32,050 nucleotides of DNA from an uncultured Paenochrobactrum sp. (lineage in GTDB: Bacteria > Pseudomonadota > Alphaproteobacteria > Rhizobiales > Rhizobiaceae), in the NCBI GenBank assembly GCA_947627865.1, contig CANQXU010000006.1:1-32050 (forward strand). Reading direction: 5' to 3'. Positions 16,592-24,939 of the stretch are shown here, in pieces. The notes under the pieces were generated by a model, which did not search any database, was not told the origin of the DNA, and was given only the letters and a program-made list of their open reading frames with translations. The position numbers were made by a program, and so were the translations under genes. Each line of letters begins with the position of its first letter. Position 1 is the first letter of the stretch.

Positions 16592-18085
16592 ATGTTTCCC
16601 GCCAATCGCTGGGCCGTTCTGGCAGTTGTATCAAGTGCATTATTTCTGATCGTCATTGATATGACGGTACTTTATACAGCGCTCCCCCGCCTGACCCATG
16701 ATTTACATGCAACAGCATCACAAAAACTATGGATCATCAACGCTTACCCGCTCGTTGTGGCAGGCTTGTTGCCAGGTACCGGCACGCTGGGTGACCGTAT
16801 CGGGCACCGCACCATGTTTTTGTCCGGTCTTGTTGTGTTCGGGCTTGCCTCACTCTTTGCAGCCTTTGCAGGCACTGCCAATATATTGATTGCCGCGCGC
16901 GCCCTACTGGCACTAGGCGCCGCTATGATGATGCCTGCAACACTTTCCATCATCCGGCTCACATTCCGCGATGAAAAAGAACGGTCACTCGCATTAGGCA
17001 TCTGGGCATCTGTTGCTTCCGGTGGCGCCGCCTTCGGGCCGGTTGTCGGTGGGTTTTTACTCGAATATTTCTGGTGGGGATCTGTTTTTCTGATCAATGT
17101 GCCCGTTGTGATAATAGCATTGTTGATTAGCTTCATTATTTTGCCAAAACAAAATGGCAATAAAAACAGAGAATGGGACTTCATAGGTTCTGTGCAGATC
17201 ATGCTCGCGCTGATCGCACTGACTTTCGCACTTAAAGAGCTTGGCAAGCAAAGCCCTGATCTGGCTCTGTTTATCACTGCTCTTATTATTGGTATCGCTT
17301 CAGCAATTGTTTTTTACACACGTCAACGCAAACGCGTAGATCCTCTGCTAGATTTTAGCCTGTTTAAAAATGCCAAATTTTCATCAGGTGTTATCACTGC
17401 ATCAATGGCATCAGCCGCGCTCATTGGCATACAGCTGGTGTTCACACAGCGCCTTCAGCTCGTAGATAATTACTCGCCCTTGCAAGCAGGCTTACTAGTC
17501 CTGCCAATTCCGCTGGCAGCTATCATTGCCGGTCCTCTGGTCGGAATGTTTATGAACCGCTTAGGTACAGCCAACACACTTTTCTGGTCATTGCTTATTT
17601 TTGGAACTGGTACTGTCCTATATCTCTTCGTCTATGACGCAGCCTTCCTAATTTGGATCGCTCCGCTAACAATGATGGGCTTTGGTACAGGTGCTGCAAT
17701 GACTGGTGCATCTACTGCGATTATGAGTAACGCACCCTCGGAAAATGCTGGTATGGCTGCTTCGATTGAGGAAGTTTCATATGAACTGGGCGGCTCTGTT
17801 GGTGTAACAATAATGGGCAGCCTGATGGCAGCAATCTATAGTTTCAGTATTGTTTTGCCTGACTTCATCAGCGGCAATGCTCAATACTCAACCAGCGCAC
17901 GCGATAGTCTGGATAGTGCACTTTTACTGGCTGAAACACTGCCGGATGATCAGGCAATACCATTACTGGCAAATGCCTATCAAGCTTTTGATCAGTCATT
18001 TGTTATGGTTATTGCAGCAGCAGCTATCTGTATCTATCTGTGCGCATTTGCCGTTTATTCCATAAATAAGCGGAGTAAGGTCTAA
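16592..18085 (+). CDS. MFS multidrug efflux transporter, DHA2 (QacA/SmvA-like)
   Basis: Proton-driven inner-membrane exporter, 497 residues with about 14 membrane helices. Helix 1 carries an acidic residue (Asp23) in IDMTVLYTALPRL. This is followed by LWIINAYPLVVAG, the loop motif GDRIGHR and ALLALGAAMMMPATLSIIRLTF, then GPVVGGFLLEYFWW. These match the QacA/SmvA/LfrA group, which exports cationic biocides and dyes such as quaternary ammonium compounds and methyl viologen. Substrate range is inferred from family resemblance. Control is probably by the divergent TetR repressor. Convergent with the DUF1178 gene, with a strong hairpin between. Confidence 0.92.
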   Translation: MFPANRWAVLAVVSSALFLIVIDMTVLYTALPRLTHDLHATASQKLWIINAYPLVVAGLLPGTGTLGDRIGHRTMFLSGLVVFGLASLFAAFAGTANILIAARALLALGAAMMMPATLSIIRLTFRDEKERSLALGIWASVASGGAAFGPVVGGFLLEYFWWGSVFLINVPVVIIALLISFIILPKQNGNKNREWDFIGSVQIMLALIALTFALKELGKQSPDLALFITALIIGIASAIVFYTRQRKRVDPLLDFSLFKNAKFSSGVITASMASAALIGIQLVFTQRLQLVDNYSPLQAGLLVLPIPLAAIIAGPLVGMFMNRLGTANTLFWSLLIFGTGTVLYLFVYDAAFLIWIAPLTMMGFGTGAAMTGASTAIMSNAPSENAGMAASIEEVSYELGGSVGVTIMGSLMAAIYSFSIVLPDFISGNAQYSTSARDSLDSALLLAETLPDDQAIPLLANAYQAFDQSFVMVIAAAAICIYLCAFAVYSINKRSKV

Positions 18086-18101
18086 AACACCGACTTTAAT
18101 A

Positions 18102-18132
18102 CCTATTGCCCGCTATAAATGCGGGCAATAGG
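18102..18132. terminator. Terminator between efflux pump and DUF1178 genes
   Basis: Perfect 12-bp stem CCTATTGCCCGC (18102-18113) / GCGGGCAATAGG (18121-18132) with a 7-base loop, 16 bases after the pump stop. Two convergent genes meet here, so it may act on both strands, although neither side has a long T run. Confidence 0.65.
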
Positions 18133-18171
18133 AGCAAGCAATTTACTTATTAATAAGAGAATTTAGTAAGT

Positions 18172-18597
18172 TTAATTATTATCTTCAGGCAGTGATGGCA
18201 GCGACATAACCTCAACACCATCATCTAGCAGTGAGCTGACCTCGTCAGTTGTTGCTTTACCATAAATCCCGCGCGTCTCTGTTTCACCAAAGTGTATTTT
18301 ACGCGCTTCCTCAGCAAATTTGTCACCAACATAATCAGCATTTTGGCGAAATTTGCGGACTTGATCGTGTATTTCCGCAACAAGCCGCTTTTGTGTATCT
18401 TGCAAATTATCAGCTATTTTTTCTTGTTGCCGTCCTGTTGAGACAGCAGGTGCCATTAGTGACTTTTGCACTTGTGTTGAATTGCACAACGGACAACGAA
18501 TTTGCTCGGCTGCAAGCTGACTGTCAAAATCTGCATTGTTGCGAAACCAACCTTCAAATTCATGGTTTGAGGAACAATACAACGAAAAGCGAATCAT
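18172..18597 (-). CDS. DUF1178 family protein
   Basis: Protein of 141 residues and unknown function, belonging to the conserved proteobacterial DUF1178 family by its N-terminus MIRFSLYCSSNHEFEGWF. It has a possible zinc-ribbon set (Cys8, His12, Cys35, Cys38 in IRCPLCNS), followed by a charged helical middle and an acidic C-terminus. It is the last gene of a minus-strand run with nitrilase, glutaredoxin and comF, 17 bases after the nitrilase gene. The redox/repair neighbours are suggestive but give no specific function. Confidence 0.85.
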   Translation of the reverse strand: MIRFSLYCSSNHEFEGWFRNNADFDSQLAAEQIRCPLCNSTQVQKSLMAPAVSTGRQQEKIADNLQDTQKRLVAEIHDQVRKFRQNADYVGDKFAEEARKIHFGETETRGIYGKATTDEVSSLLDDGVEVMSLPSLPEDNN

Positions 18598-18614
18598 GCT
18601 CTCTCATACTCTCC

Positions 18615-19451
18615 TTAAATGCTGACTTTATTAACGCTAAATTCACGCGCATTTTTTAAATTCGGTACTTTAGCACGACAAGCCGCACTTTGTTGAATAT
18701 CAATATCCGCCACAATCACGGCTGGTTCATCATGAGCAGCTTCGGCCAGTATCTCGCCCCAAGGCGATACTATGATTGAATGGCCAAATGTTTCGCGGCC
18801 ATCATCATGGACACCGCCTTGCGCGGCAGAAATAAGAAATGCACCATTTTCGATCGCACGCGCTCTTTGCAAAATATGCCAATGCGCCTGCCCGGTCTGA
18901 CGTGTGAATGCCGCTGGTGCCGTAATCAGATTTGCCCCTGCCAGCGCCTGAGCTCGAAACAATTGCGGGAAGCGGATATCATAGCAAATTGCCATACCCA
19001 CATTTGCAAATGGCAACTCAACCACCTGACTAACTTCACCAGGTTGATAGGTCGCGGATTCTCGCCAGCTCTCCCCATTATCCAGATCCACATCAAACAT
19101 ATGAATCTTGTCATAGGTCGCAATATTATCCCCATCAGGACCAAAAATCACGCCGCGATTGGCAACTTTATCGGCACTTTGTCGTATCGCTGTGGAGCCG
19201 ATATGCAGATAAATTTTATGTTTTCTCGCAAGAGCAGATGCCGTTTGAAAAACAAGATCATCCGCTTCGTCCCGCATATTCGCCAATACTGAAGCACGAT
19301 CCCAATGGATACAGCCTGTCATTTCCGGTGTTTGAATATAAAGAGCACCCTGCGCAACTGCGTCATCGACAAGCTTTTCCAAGTCGGCCATATTTTTATT
19401 GATATCATGGCCAGAACGCATCTGGATTGCGGCTGCGCGAAATGTGCTCAT
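18615..19451 (-). CDS. Carbon-nitrogen hydrolase (Nit1-like, probable deaminated-glutathione amidase)
   Basis: Nitrilase-superfamily amidase, 278 residues, with the full catalytic triad: Glu43 in TPEMTG, Lys115 in YDKIHMFDVDL, and Cys156 in AICYDIRFPQLFR. The KIHMFDVDL and DIRFPQLFR variants are characteristic of the Nit1 branch, whose members repair deaminated glutathione. That assignment is from family knowledge and fits the adjacent glutaredoxin gene. Start ATG at 19449-19451. It lies 48 bases after grxC in the same run. Confidence 0.92.
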   Translation of the reverse strand: MSTFRAAAIQMRSGHDINKNMADLEKLVDDAVAQGALYIQTPEMTGCIHWDRASVLANMRDEADDLVFQTASALARKHKIYLHIGSTAIRQSADKVANRGVIFGPDGDNIATYDKIHMFDVDLDNGESWRESATYQPGEVSQVVELPFANVGMAICYDIRFPQLFRAQALAGANLITAPAAFTRQTGQAHWHILQRARAIENGAFLISAAQGGVHDDGRETFGHSIIVSPWGEILAEAAHDEPAVIVADIDIQQSAACRAKVPNLKNAREFSVNKVSI

Positions 19452-19499
19452 TTTATCCCCTCAAAAAACAGTATTCCAACTCAATGTAAGCCGGATCAA

Positions 19500-19766
19500 T
19501 CAGTCGAGCTTACCTGTAGCAAGCAATCCGTCCAAGCGGCCAGAAGCCTCTAAAGCATGAAGATCATCATTACCGCCAACATGCACATCACCGATAAAAA
19601 TCTGCGGAAATGTATTGCGCCCAGAGCGCTCACGCATTTCTGCGCGAATTGCAGGATCTTCACTGGCAATAATTTCTGTGAACTTAACGCCCTTTTTATT
19701 CAGAAGAGCTTCAGTTCTAGCGCAATAAGGACAACCAGGACGGACATAAACTGTTACATCAACCAT
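19500..19766 (-). CDS. grxC: Glutaredoxin 3
   Basis: Small thiol-disulfide oxidoreductase of 88 residues using glutathione as reductant. It has the dithiol active site Cys12-Pro-Tyr-Cys15 and the glutathione-binding TFPQIFIGDVHVGGNDD (FPQIF with the cis-proline and GGNDD loop). Length and motifs are typical of GrxC. It is encoded between comF and the Nit1-like hydrolase on the same strand. Confidence 0.95.
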   Translation of the reverse strand: MVDVTVYVRPGCPYCARTEALLNKKGVKFTEIIASEDPAIRAEMRERSGRNTFPQIFIGDVHVGGNDDLHALEASGRLDGLLATGKLD

Positions 19767-19875
19767 TTAACTACTCCATTATTTACCCAACTATATAGTG
19801 ATCATTTTATTGGTGAGAAAGCCCTATTGTCTTAAGATCATATAAAAGACCGCATTTTTCATTCTTCGTAACAGC

Positions 19876-20712
19876 TCATGCAGGCATTAGATTATCGGGT
19901 AAAACTCTGCTAAATGTCAGCACATCTACTTGCTTGGCTCCGTGACGCATCAATGTTCTAGCCGCAGACTTTACGGTCGCCCCTGTGGTATAGACATCAT
20001 CAACCAGCAAAATACTCCGCCCCTGAATGTGAATTCGATGTTTTTCCGGAACTTTAAAGGCGCCATCCACATTTCTCCGCCTTTCTTTTGTACCCAGTCC
20101 TGTCTGCTGCAATGTGCTCCTGCTGCGAACAATAACTTCCGGATAAAAATCCACCCCTGACAGCTTGGCAATATTACGCGCAAGTTCCGCCGACTGGTTA
20201 AAGCGACGCAACCAAAACCGACGCGCATGTAGAGGAATTGGTATCACAATATCCGCCTCTTTAATAAGCTCTATACCAGCACGATGCATCCAGCGCGCCA
20301 TCCAGGGGGCTAAATCAGTGCGGTCGTAATATTTAAGCAAGACAGACATCCGTTGCGCGGCCCCGCTATGAGCAACAGCAGATCGTAAGCGTCTAAAAGG
20401 AGGTGGATCGGCTATTGCCTCTGCACACAAAAAGCGTGTACCCAGATCATATTCAAAAGGCAGGCCCATAACCGGACAATATGGTTTCTCAATAAAGCGT
20501 AGCTCATTCCAGCATTGCGCGCACACAGTGCCAGTTTGGCTGACCAAACAACCACAGCCAACACAAGCAGAAGGAAACAGCAATTTAGCAATTTGAGAAG
20601 CCCCGACCTTTAGTCCGGACTTTAAAAAGTCCAGAGCGAAGCTTTGAGCCTGCTTGCTCAGCATCTTTTTTGCTAAAATCGCGTCTTCTTGATGATCCTC
20701 GCTTTTTAACAT
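19876..20712 (-). CDS. ComF family protein (phosphoribosyltransferase-like)
   Basis: Protein of 278 residues. An N-terminal four-cysteine zinc finger (CVGCGCLVSQTGTVCAQCW) is followed by a type I phosphoribosyltransferase-like domain with the PRPP-binding loop ILLVDDVYTTGATVKSA. Homologues (ComF/GntX) are linked to DNA uptake or processing, but the reaction is not known. The start is the ATG at 20710-20712, with GGGGA correctly placed on the minus strand. A TTG at 20748 would add twelve residues upstream of that site. It is the first gene of the minus-strand run and is divergent from the methyltransferase gene. Confidence 0.9.
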   Translation of the reverse strand: MLKSEDHQEDAILAKKMLSKQAQSFALDFLKSGLKVGASQIAKLLFPSACVGCGCLVSQTGTVCAQCWNELRFIEKPYCPVMGLPFEYDLGTRFLCAEAIADPPPFRRLRSAVAHSGAAQRMSVLLKYYDRTDLAPWMARWMHRAGIELIKEADIVIPIPLHARRFWLRRFNQSAELARNIAKLSGVDFYPEVIVRSRSTLQQTGLGTKERRRNVDGAFKVPEKHRIHIQGRSILLVDDVYTTGATVKSAARTLMRHGAKQVDVLTFSRVLPDNLMPA

Positions 20713-20820
20713 TGCATTCGTCCCCGATCGAACGCATCTAAGAAACAATGATCATGCCACAATGCGGGCAAAATGAAAGCGCTGATCATATACAGCGTTT
20801 AAAAGTGAAAAAGGTTGGAT

Positions 20821-21726
20821 ATGCCTTCTGCAAAAATCTTTGACCGTGAGCTTATGTTACAGTTTCGTCGCCGCGCAAAAATAAAGGCGACCGCGGGCGC
20901 CGACTTTTTATTGGCTCGCACTGTTGAAGATTTAGGCGATCGTCTATCCACTGTAGAACGTCATTTTCCAATTGCTGTTGAATTATGCAGCCATACCGGA
21001 CTTGCAGCGTATGCAATGAAGGCAAGCGGTAAGGCTGATAGGATCATCCGGATAGAAAGAGACATGGCATTTCTGGATGACGATTATCAGGCATTGGTCG
21101 GCGATGAGGAATGGCTTCCTTTGGAACCGGATAGTGCCGATTTGGTGGTATCTCTTATGGGGCTGCATATGGTCAATGATTTGCCCGGTGCCTTAATCCA
21201 AATTGCTCGCGCATTACGCCCTGATGGTTTGTTTTTGGCAGCTTTTGCTGGTGCAGGCACTCTGGGAGAATTACGTGAAGCATTGTTGCAAGCCGAGCTT
21301 GAACTGACTGGCGGAGCTTCGGTTCGTGTATATCCATTTGCCGATGTTAAAGATGCAGGCAGCTTGCTGCAGCGTGCTGGTTTTGCACTACCTGTTACAG
21401 ATGTTGAAACTGTAACTGTGCGCTACAACACAATGTTTGATCTGATTAAAGATCTGCGTGCTATGGGTATGCAAAATGCGCTCATTGAACGCTCGCGCTG
21501 CCCTGCTTCAAAGCAATTATTTATGCGGGCTGCAGAGATTTATGCAGAACGCTTTCGCGATCCCGATGGCCGCATCAGAGCGAGCTTTAAAACGATCTGG
21601 ATGTCTGGCTGGAAACCGCATGAATCACAGCAAAAACCTCTGAAACCAGGCTCGGCAAAAAACTCTTTGGCTGACGCGCTTATCCAAGCGGAAGAAGAAG
21701 CGCGTAAATCTAAAACCCGCTCATAA
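20821..21726 (+). CDS. SAM-dependent methyltransferase-like protein (NDUFAF5/BioC-related)
   Basis: Protein of 301 residues resembling the alphaproteobacterial relatives of the complex I assembly factor NDUFAF5. It has FDRELMLQFRRRA at the N-terminus, a class I methyltransferase core with VVSLMGLHMVNDLPGALIQ, ALRPDGLFLAAFAGAGTLGELREAL, and a C-terminal LIKDLRAMGMQNAL. The SAM-binding glycine motif is unusual: ELCSHTG (residues 54-60) replaces the common DxGxGxG, so activity is uncertain. Start ATG 20821 with AAGG at 20811-20814; a TTG at 20815 is less likely. Confidence 0.82.
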   Translation: MPSAKIFDRELMLQFRRRAKIKATAGADFLLARTVEDLGDRLSTVERHFPIAVELCSHTGLAAYAMKASGKADRIIRIERDMAFLDDDYQALVGDEEWLPLEPDSADLVVSLMGLHMVNDLPGALIQIARALRPDGLFLAAFAGAGTLGELREALLQAELELTGGASVRVYPFADVKDAGSLLQRAGFALPVTDVETVTVRYNTMFDLIKDLRAMGMQNALIERSRCPASKQLFMRAAEIYAERFRDPDGRIRASFKTIWMSGWKPHESQQKPLKPGSAKNSLADALIQAEEEARKSKTRS

Positions 21727-21733
21727 AAGGGCT

Positions 21734-21967
21734 TTAGTTCTTCTGAATTGATCCGGTACTAATCATATCCACATTTTCTGGAAAGAGTGACTGTGCTACG
21801 TCACGATCAGACTGCTGCACCAAAATCGGAATTATAATAAGCGCAAGAGCAAAAACGGCAGAGCCAAATAAGAGAGCAATCCGCACAATACCTTGCCGCG
21901 CCTTTGTCAGGCGATGCATATCGTAATGGTTATTTTCGATACTAGGATAGTTGTTTTGATAACTCAT
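21734..21967 (-). CDS. Small single-span membrane protein
   Basis: Protein of 77 residues. The N-terminus is polar and rich in Asn and Tyr, followed by RLTKARQGIVR and one strong membrane helix (IALLFGSAVFALALIIIPIL, about residues 30-50). A short tail follows, ending STGSIQKN. I do not recognise a named family. A basic region before the helix and an acidic/polar tail predict a cytoplasmic N-terminus. The ribosome binding site GGAG is visible upstream on the minus strand. It converges on the methyltransferase gene with 7 bases between stops, and its upstream region contains the hairpin-rich stretch at 21992-22217. Confidence 0.75.
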   Translation of the reverse strand: MSYQNNYPSIENNHYDMHRLTKARQGIVRIALLFGSAVFALALIIIPILVQQSDRDVAQSLFPENVDMISTGSIQKN

Positions 21968-21991
21968 AGTGCAACACTCCGCTCATACGAC

Positions 21992-22217
21992 TGCATGTTA
22001 CGAAAAATTTGGCACCATTTTCTTCGATAATAACATGCATAAAACTAAATCAGAGCGGGCGCGGTAGATAATATTGGTTGCAACCTGCTCTGGATTTAGC
22101 TTTGCAGCAGTGAAGTAAATCAACTCTTAACTCATAAGACCAGATTGGGGTTTAAAGCCGTCTACCCCAAACAACATTTTGAATTGGTTAATGCTTTCTT
22201 TCCTTAAAAAGCATTAA
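21992..22217. ncRNA. Candidate structured RNA or long structured leader
   Basis: Gene-free region with four successive inverted repeats. (1) TGCATGTTA 21992-22000 / TAACATGCA 22031-22039, with inner pairing CGAA..TTCG and AAAT..ATTT. (2) CTAAATCAGAGC 22045-22056 / GCTCTGGATTTAG 22087-22099, 12 bp with one bulged G, extendable by three more pairs. (3) TTGGGG 22145-22150 / CCCCAA 22165-22170. (4) TTAATGCTTT 22188-22197 / AAAGCATTAA 22208-22217. Read on the minus strand, repeat 2 is followed by TTTT, which could end a transcript. The strand is not certain. Flanking genes mutT and the small membrane gene are both on the minus strand, so a leader of the latter is an alternative. Confidence 0.3.
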
Positions 22218-22242
22218 TACAAAATGGCGATAATCTTAGTGA

Positions 22243-22671
22243 TTATAAAAGATCTTGCAAAATCGGAATCAAAGGTTCGTCAGCTGGCGGCATTGGATAA
22301 TTACGCATATCAGCCGGACGCACCCATTTGACAGCCTGCCCCTCAAGCCCGCGAGCTACACCTTGATAGCGACGGCAAATATAAAGCGGCATCAGCAAAT
22401 GAAAGTCTTCATAAGTATGGCTGGCGAAAGTCAGCGGCGCCAAACAAGGGATTTGCGTTGTAATGCCCAGCTCTTCCTGAAGTTCACGTATCAGCGTTTC
22501 TTCAGGGGTCTCCCCAATCTCCACTTTTCCACCTGGAAACTCCCACAATCCGGCTAGCTGCTTGCCCTCCGGACGCTGCGCCAGCAAAACACGCCCATCC
22601 GTGTCCACTAGCGCACAAGCAGACACAAGTAGAATACGACGGGCAGGATGATTGAATACGGTTTGGGTCAT
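22243..22671 (-). CDS. mutT: 8-oxo-dGTP diphosphatase MutT (Nudix hydrolase)
   Basis: Nudix hydrolase of 142 residues that removes oxidised dGTP from the nucleotide pool. The Nudix box is complete and canonical (GKVEIGETPEETL then IRELQEELGI, i.e. G-x5-E-x7-RE-x2-EE-x-G). The flanking LAQRPEGKQLAGLWEFPGG is typical of MutT. It starts 6 bases after the GNAT stop and forms an operon with argJ and the GNAT gene. Confidence 0.93.
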   Translation of the reverse strand: MTQTVFNHPARRILLVSACALVDTDGRVLLAQRPEGKQLAGLWEFPGGKVEIGETPEETLIRELQEELGITTQIPCLAPLTFASHTYEDFHLLMPLYICRRYQGVARGLEGQAVKWVRPADMRNYPMPPADEPLIPILQDLL

Positions 22672-22677
22672 GGAGTT

Positions 22678-23490
22678 CTATTCTTTGTCTTCTAGAATGC
22701 GATAATGATACTGATAAGCGCTGCCAAAGCCGAGCTTTTCATAAAGTGCGACTGCCGCAATATTCTTTTTTTCGACCTGCAACCAAACTTTATCAGAGCC
22801 TTGCTGTTGAGCCATATGCAAACATACCTGTATGAGCTTGCCGCCTATGCCTTGCCGCTGACAATCCGGACGCGTGGCAATATCCAATAAACCACTCCAC
22901 CGTCCATCATGCACGATCAAAGCGCTGGCAACCGGCTCTCCGGCCCGCTCAACTATCAACAATGTCTTAGGCCGTGTTATTTGCTTGATTATTGTGGTCA
23001 ATCCGGCAGAAGCGTCAACGCTGTTCTCTGGCTTTTCTCCATGCATAAACAATGAAATATTTGCATATTTCTCAATATCAGTTTCCTGACGGATATTGAG
23101 TTCGTCTGAATGATCACTTTTAATGCCGGATAAGCCATGCGCCAAATGATGAACCATAACATGGGTAGCGCCAGTATCTTTCCACCCCTGCTCTGCTAGA
23201 TATCGATCAAGTTCTAAAGGTGCCAAAGGTGATAATCTGAAAACCGGAGATTTGCCATTATCGCGATAATATTGGCGAATAACCTCAACCCGCTCTGGAA
23301 TGCGGGCATTATCTGCCGGATCCAACGGATTTACCGAGTTCAGGCGTTTAGAACTATGTTGCGGAGAAACGCGGAGAAGCCAGCTGCCATTATAGCAAGT
23401 TTGCGAGGCTGGCCACGCACGAAAACCAATTGCTTCCAACTGACGTATGACAGGATAATTGTCCCGCTCATTCACCGCAACATTGTTCAT
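22678..23490 (-). CDS. GNAT family N-acetyltransferase
   Basis: Protein of 270 residues. The C-terminal third is a GNAT acetyl-CoA domain with LLDIATRPDCQRQGIGGKLI (acetyl-CoA pyrophosphate loop Q/R-x-x-G-x-G) and AVALYEKLGF. The N-terminal half (FRAWPASQTCYNGSWLLR) is typical of a two-lobed GNAT group found next to argJ and mutT in related genomes. The acceptor substrate is unknown. It lies 6 bases from both argJ and mutT, so it is cotranscribed with them. Confidence 0.88.
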   Translation of the reverse strand: MNNVAVNERDNYPVIRQLEAIGFRAWPASQTCYNGSWLLRVSPQHSSKRLNSVNPLDPADNARIPERVEVIRQYYRDNGKSPVFRLSPLAPLELDRYLAEQGWKDTGATHVMVHHLAHGLSGIKSDHSDELNIRQETDIEKYANISLFMHGEKPENSVDASAGLTTIIKQITRPKTLLIVERAGEPVASALIVHDGRWSGLLDIATRPDCQRQGIGGKLIQVCLHMAQQQGSDKVWLQVEKKNIAAVALYEKLGFGSAYQYHYRILEDKE

Positions 23491-23496
23491 TATTCA

Positions 23497-24738
23497 TTAG
23501 CTCCGGTAATCACCGTTAATCGCAACATATTCTTTAGTCAGATCACAAGTCCAAACAGTAGATTTTCCACGCCCTAATCCAATATCAACGCGGATTTTAA
23601 TATCTTCCTGACGCATATATTCTGTCGTTGTATGCTCAGAATATTCAGGATCCCGTGCCCCTGCATGTGCCACGCGAATATCACCAAACCAGATGCTCAA
23701 AAGATCCCGCTCAGCAGGTTCACCAGCCTTACCGACAGCCATAACAACACGGCCCCAATTCGCATCTTCACCAGCAACAGCAGTTTTCACCAAAGGGGAG
23801 TTTGCAATAGACATGGCAATACGCTTGGCGGAAGCCGCTGATTTTGCGCCTGTGACTTCGATCTCGATCATTTTGCGGGCCCCCTCGCCATCACGGGCAA
23901 CCTGCATCGCAAGTGATTTCATCACTTTTGCCAAAGATTTTTTGAACTGGTTCAAGCGGACATCTTTTGCGTCGGTAATAGTAGGCGCACCACGCTCGGA
24001 CGCTTTTCCTGTCGCAAACAACATCAATGTATCGGATGTCGAAGTATCACTATCAACTGTCATCGAGTTGAAAGTCGGCTCCACGCCTTTAGACAAAAGG
24101 ACTTGCAACACATCGGATTTGATCGGTGCATCAGTAACAATAAATGAAAGCATGGTTGCCATATCAGGCGCAATCATACCAGCCCCTTTAGCTATACCAT
24201 TAATGGTCACCGGAACCTGCCCCAGCAGAACAGTCTCTGTTGCTATCTTCGGATAAGTATCCGTGGTCATAATGGCTTTAGCAGCCTCGGTCCAAAAATT
24301 GGCTTCAGCATTTTGCATCATACCGGCAAACAAATGGCTGAACTTGCCAGCATCCATCGGCTCACCGATAACGCCAGTTGATGCCAGATAAATTTCCTGT
24401 GTCGAGCAATTCACCGCCGCTGCCGCAGCTTCTGCTGTCGCCTGCGTTGTTTCACGCCCCTTTTGACCGGTAAAAGCATTCGCATTACCCGAATTGACAA
24501 CCACGGCCTTGGCTTTGCCATGCACCAGGTTTTGGCGGCAAAACTCTACAGGAGCAGACGGACATTTAGAGCGCGTAAAGACACCAGCGACTTCTGCTGG
24601 CTGATCAAAAACCATCAGCATCAAATCAGTACGGTCTTTGTATTTAATACCAGCCTCGGCTGTAGCAATACGCACACCATCAACTGCCGGCATGGCCGGA
24701 TAATGTTTAGGAGCAAGGGGGGAAACGGTTGCCGACAT
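23497..24738 (-). CDS. argJ: Bifunctional ornithine acetyltransferase / N-acetylglutamate synthase
   Basis: Arginine biosynthesis enzyme, 413 residues, that recycles the acetyl group from N-acetylornithine to glutamate and can also use acetyl-CoA. It matures by self-cleavage before a conserved threonine, visible as Thr195 in the motif MATML (codon 24154-24156). This gives alpha and beta chains. Other family stretches are [34 protein letters not shown] and [11 protein letters not shown]. Start ATG at 24736-24738. It is the first gene of an argJ-GNAT-mutT operon. Confidence 0.96.
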   Translation of the reverse strand: MSATVSPLAPKHYPAMPAVDGVRIATAEAGIKYKDRTDLMLMVFDQPAEVAGVFTRSKCPSAPVEFCRQNLVHGKAKAVVVNSGNANAFTGQKGRETTQATAEAAAAAVNCSTQEIYLASTGVIGEPMDAGKFSHLFAGMMQNAEANFWTEAAKAIMTTDTYPKIATETVLLGQVPVTINGIAKGAGMIAPDMATMLSFIVTDAPIKSDVLQVLLSKGVEPTFNSMTVDSDTSTSDTLMLFATGKASERGAPTITDAKDVRLNQFKKSLAKVMKSLAMQVARDGEGARKMIEIEVTGAKSAASAKRIAMSIANSPLVKTAVAGEDANWGRVVMAVGKAGEPAERDLLSIWFGDIRVAHAGARDPEYSEHTTTEYMRQEDIKIRVDIGLGRGKSTVWTCDLTKEYVAINGDYRS

Positions 24739-24857
24739 AAAACCCTCGTATAAATCTGTTCTATACCTGATTGGCTGCAGGATTATTCATCGCTTGCACG
24801 ACGACTATGGTCATATCTGCTTTGCTGACAATTTGCATGATTATTTTACAATATGGA

Positions 24858-24897
24858 AAAAGAAAAACGGCATCACCATTCTATAGGTAATGCCGTT
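24858..24897 (-). terminator. Intrinsic terminator of the parvulin gene
   Basis: On the minus strand an 11-bp stem (ACGGCATTACC / GGTGATGCCGT, one G-U pair as RNA) with an 8-base loop runs straight into a T-rich tail (T5-C-T5, plus-strand 24858-24868). It lies 42 bases after the parvulin stop. Strong rho-independent terminator. Confidence 0.85.
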
Positions 24898-24939
24898 CAG
24901 CATATAAAACTATTTTGAAGTCAGATTAAGCCAAGAAAA

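Noticed and set aside
2211-18171. Genomic island with integrase and attachment sites
   Set aside because: No integrase, transposase, tRNA junction or direct terminal repeat was seen at either edge, so only an accessory block is claimed.
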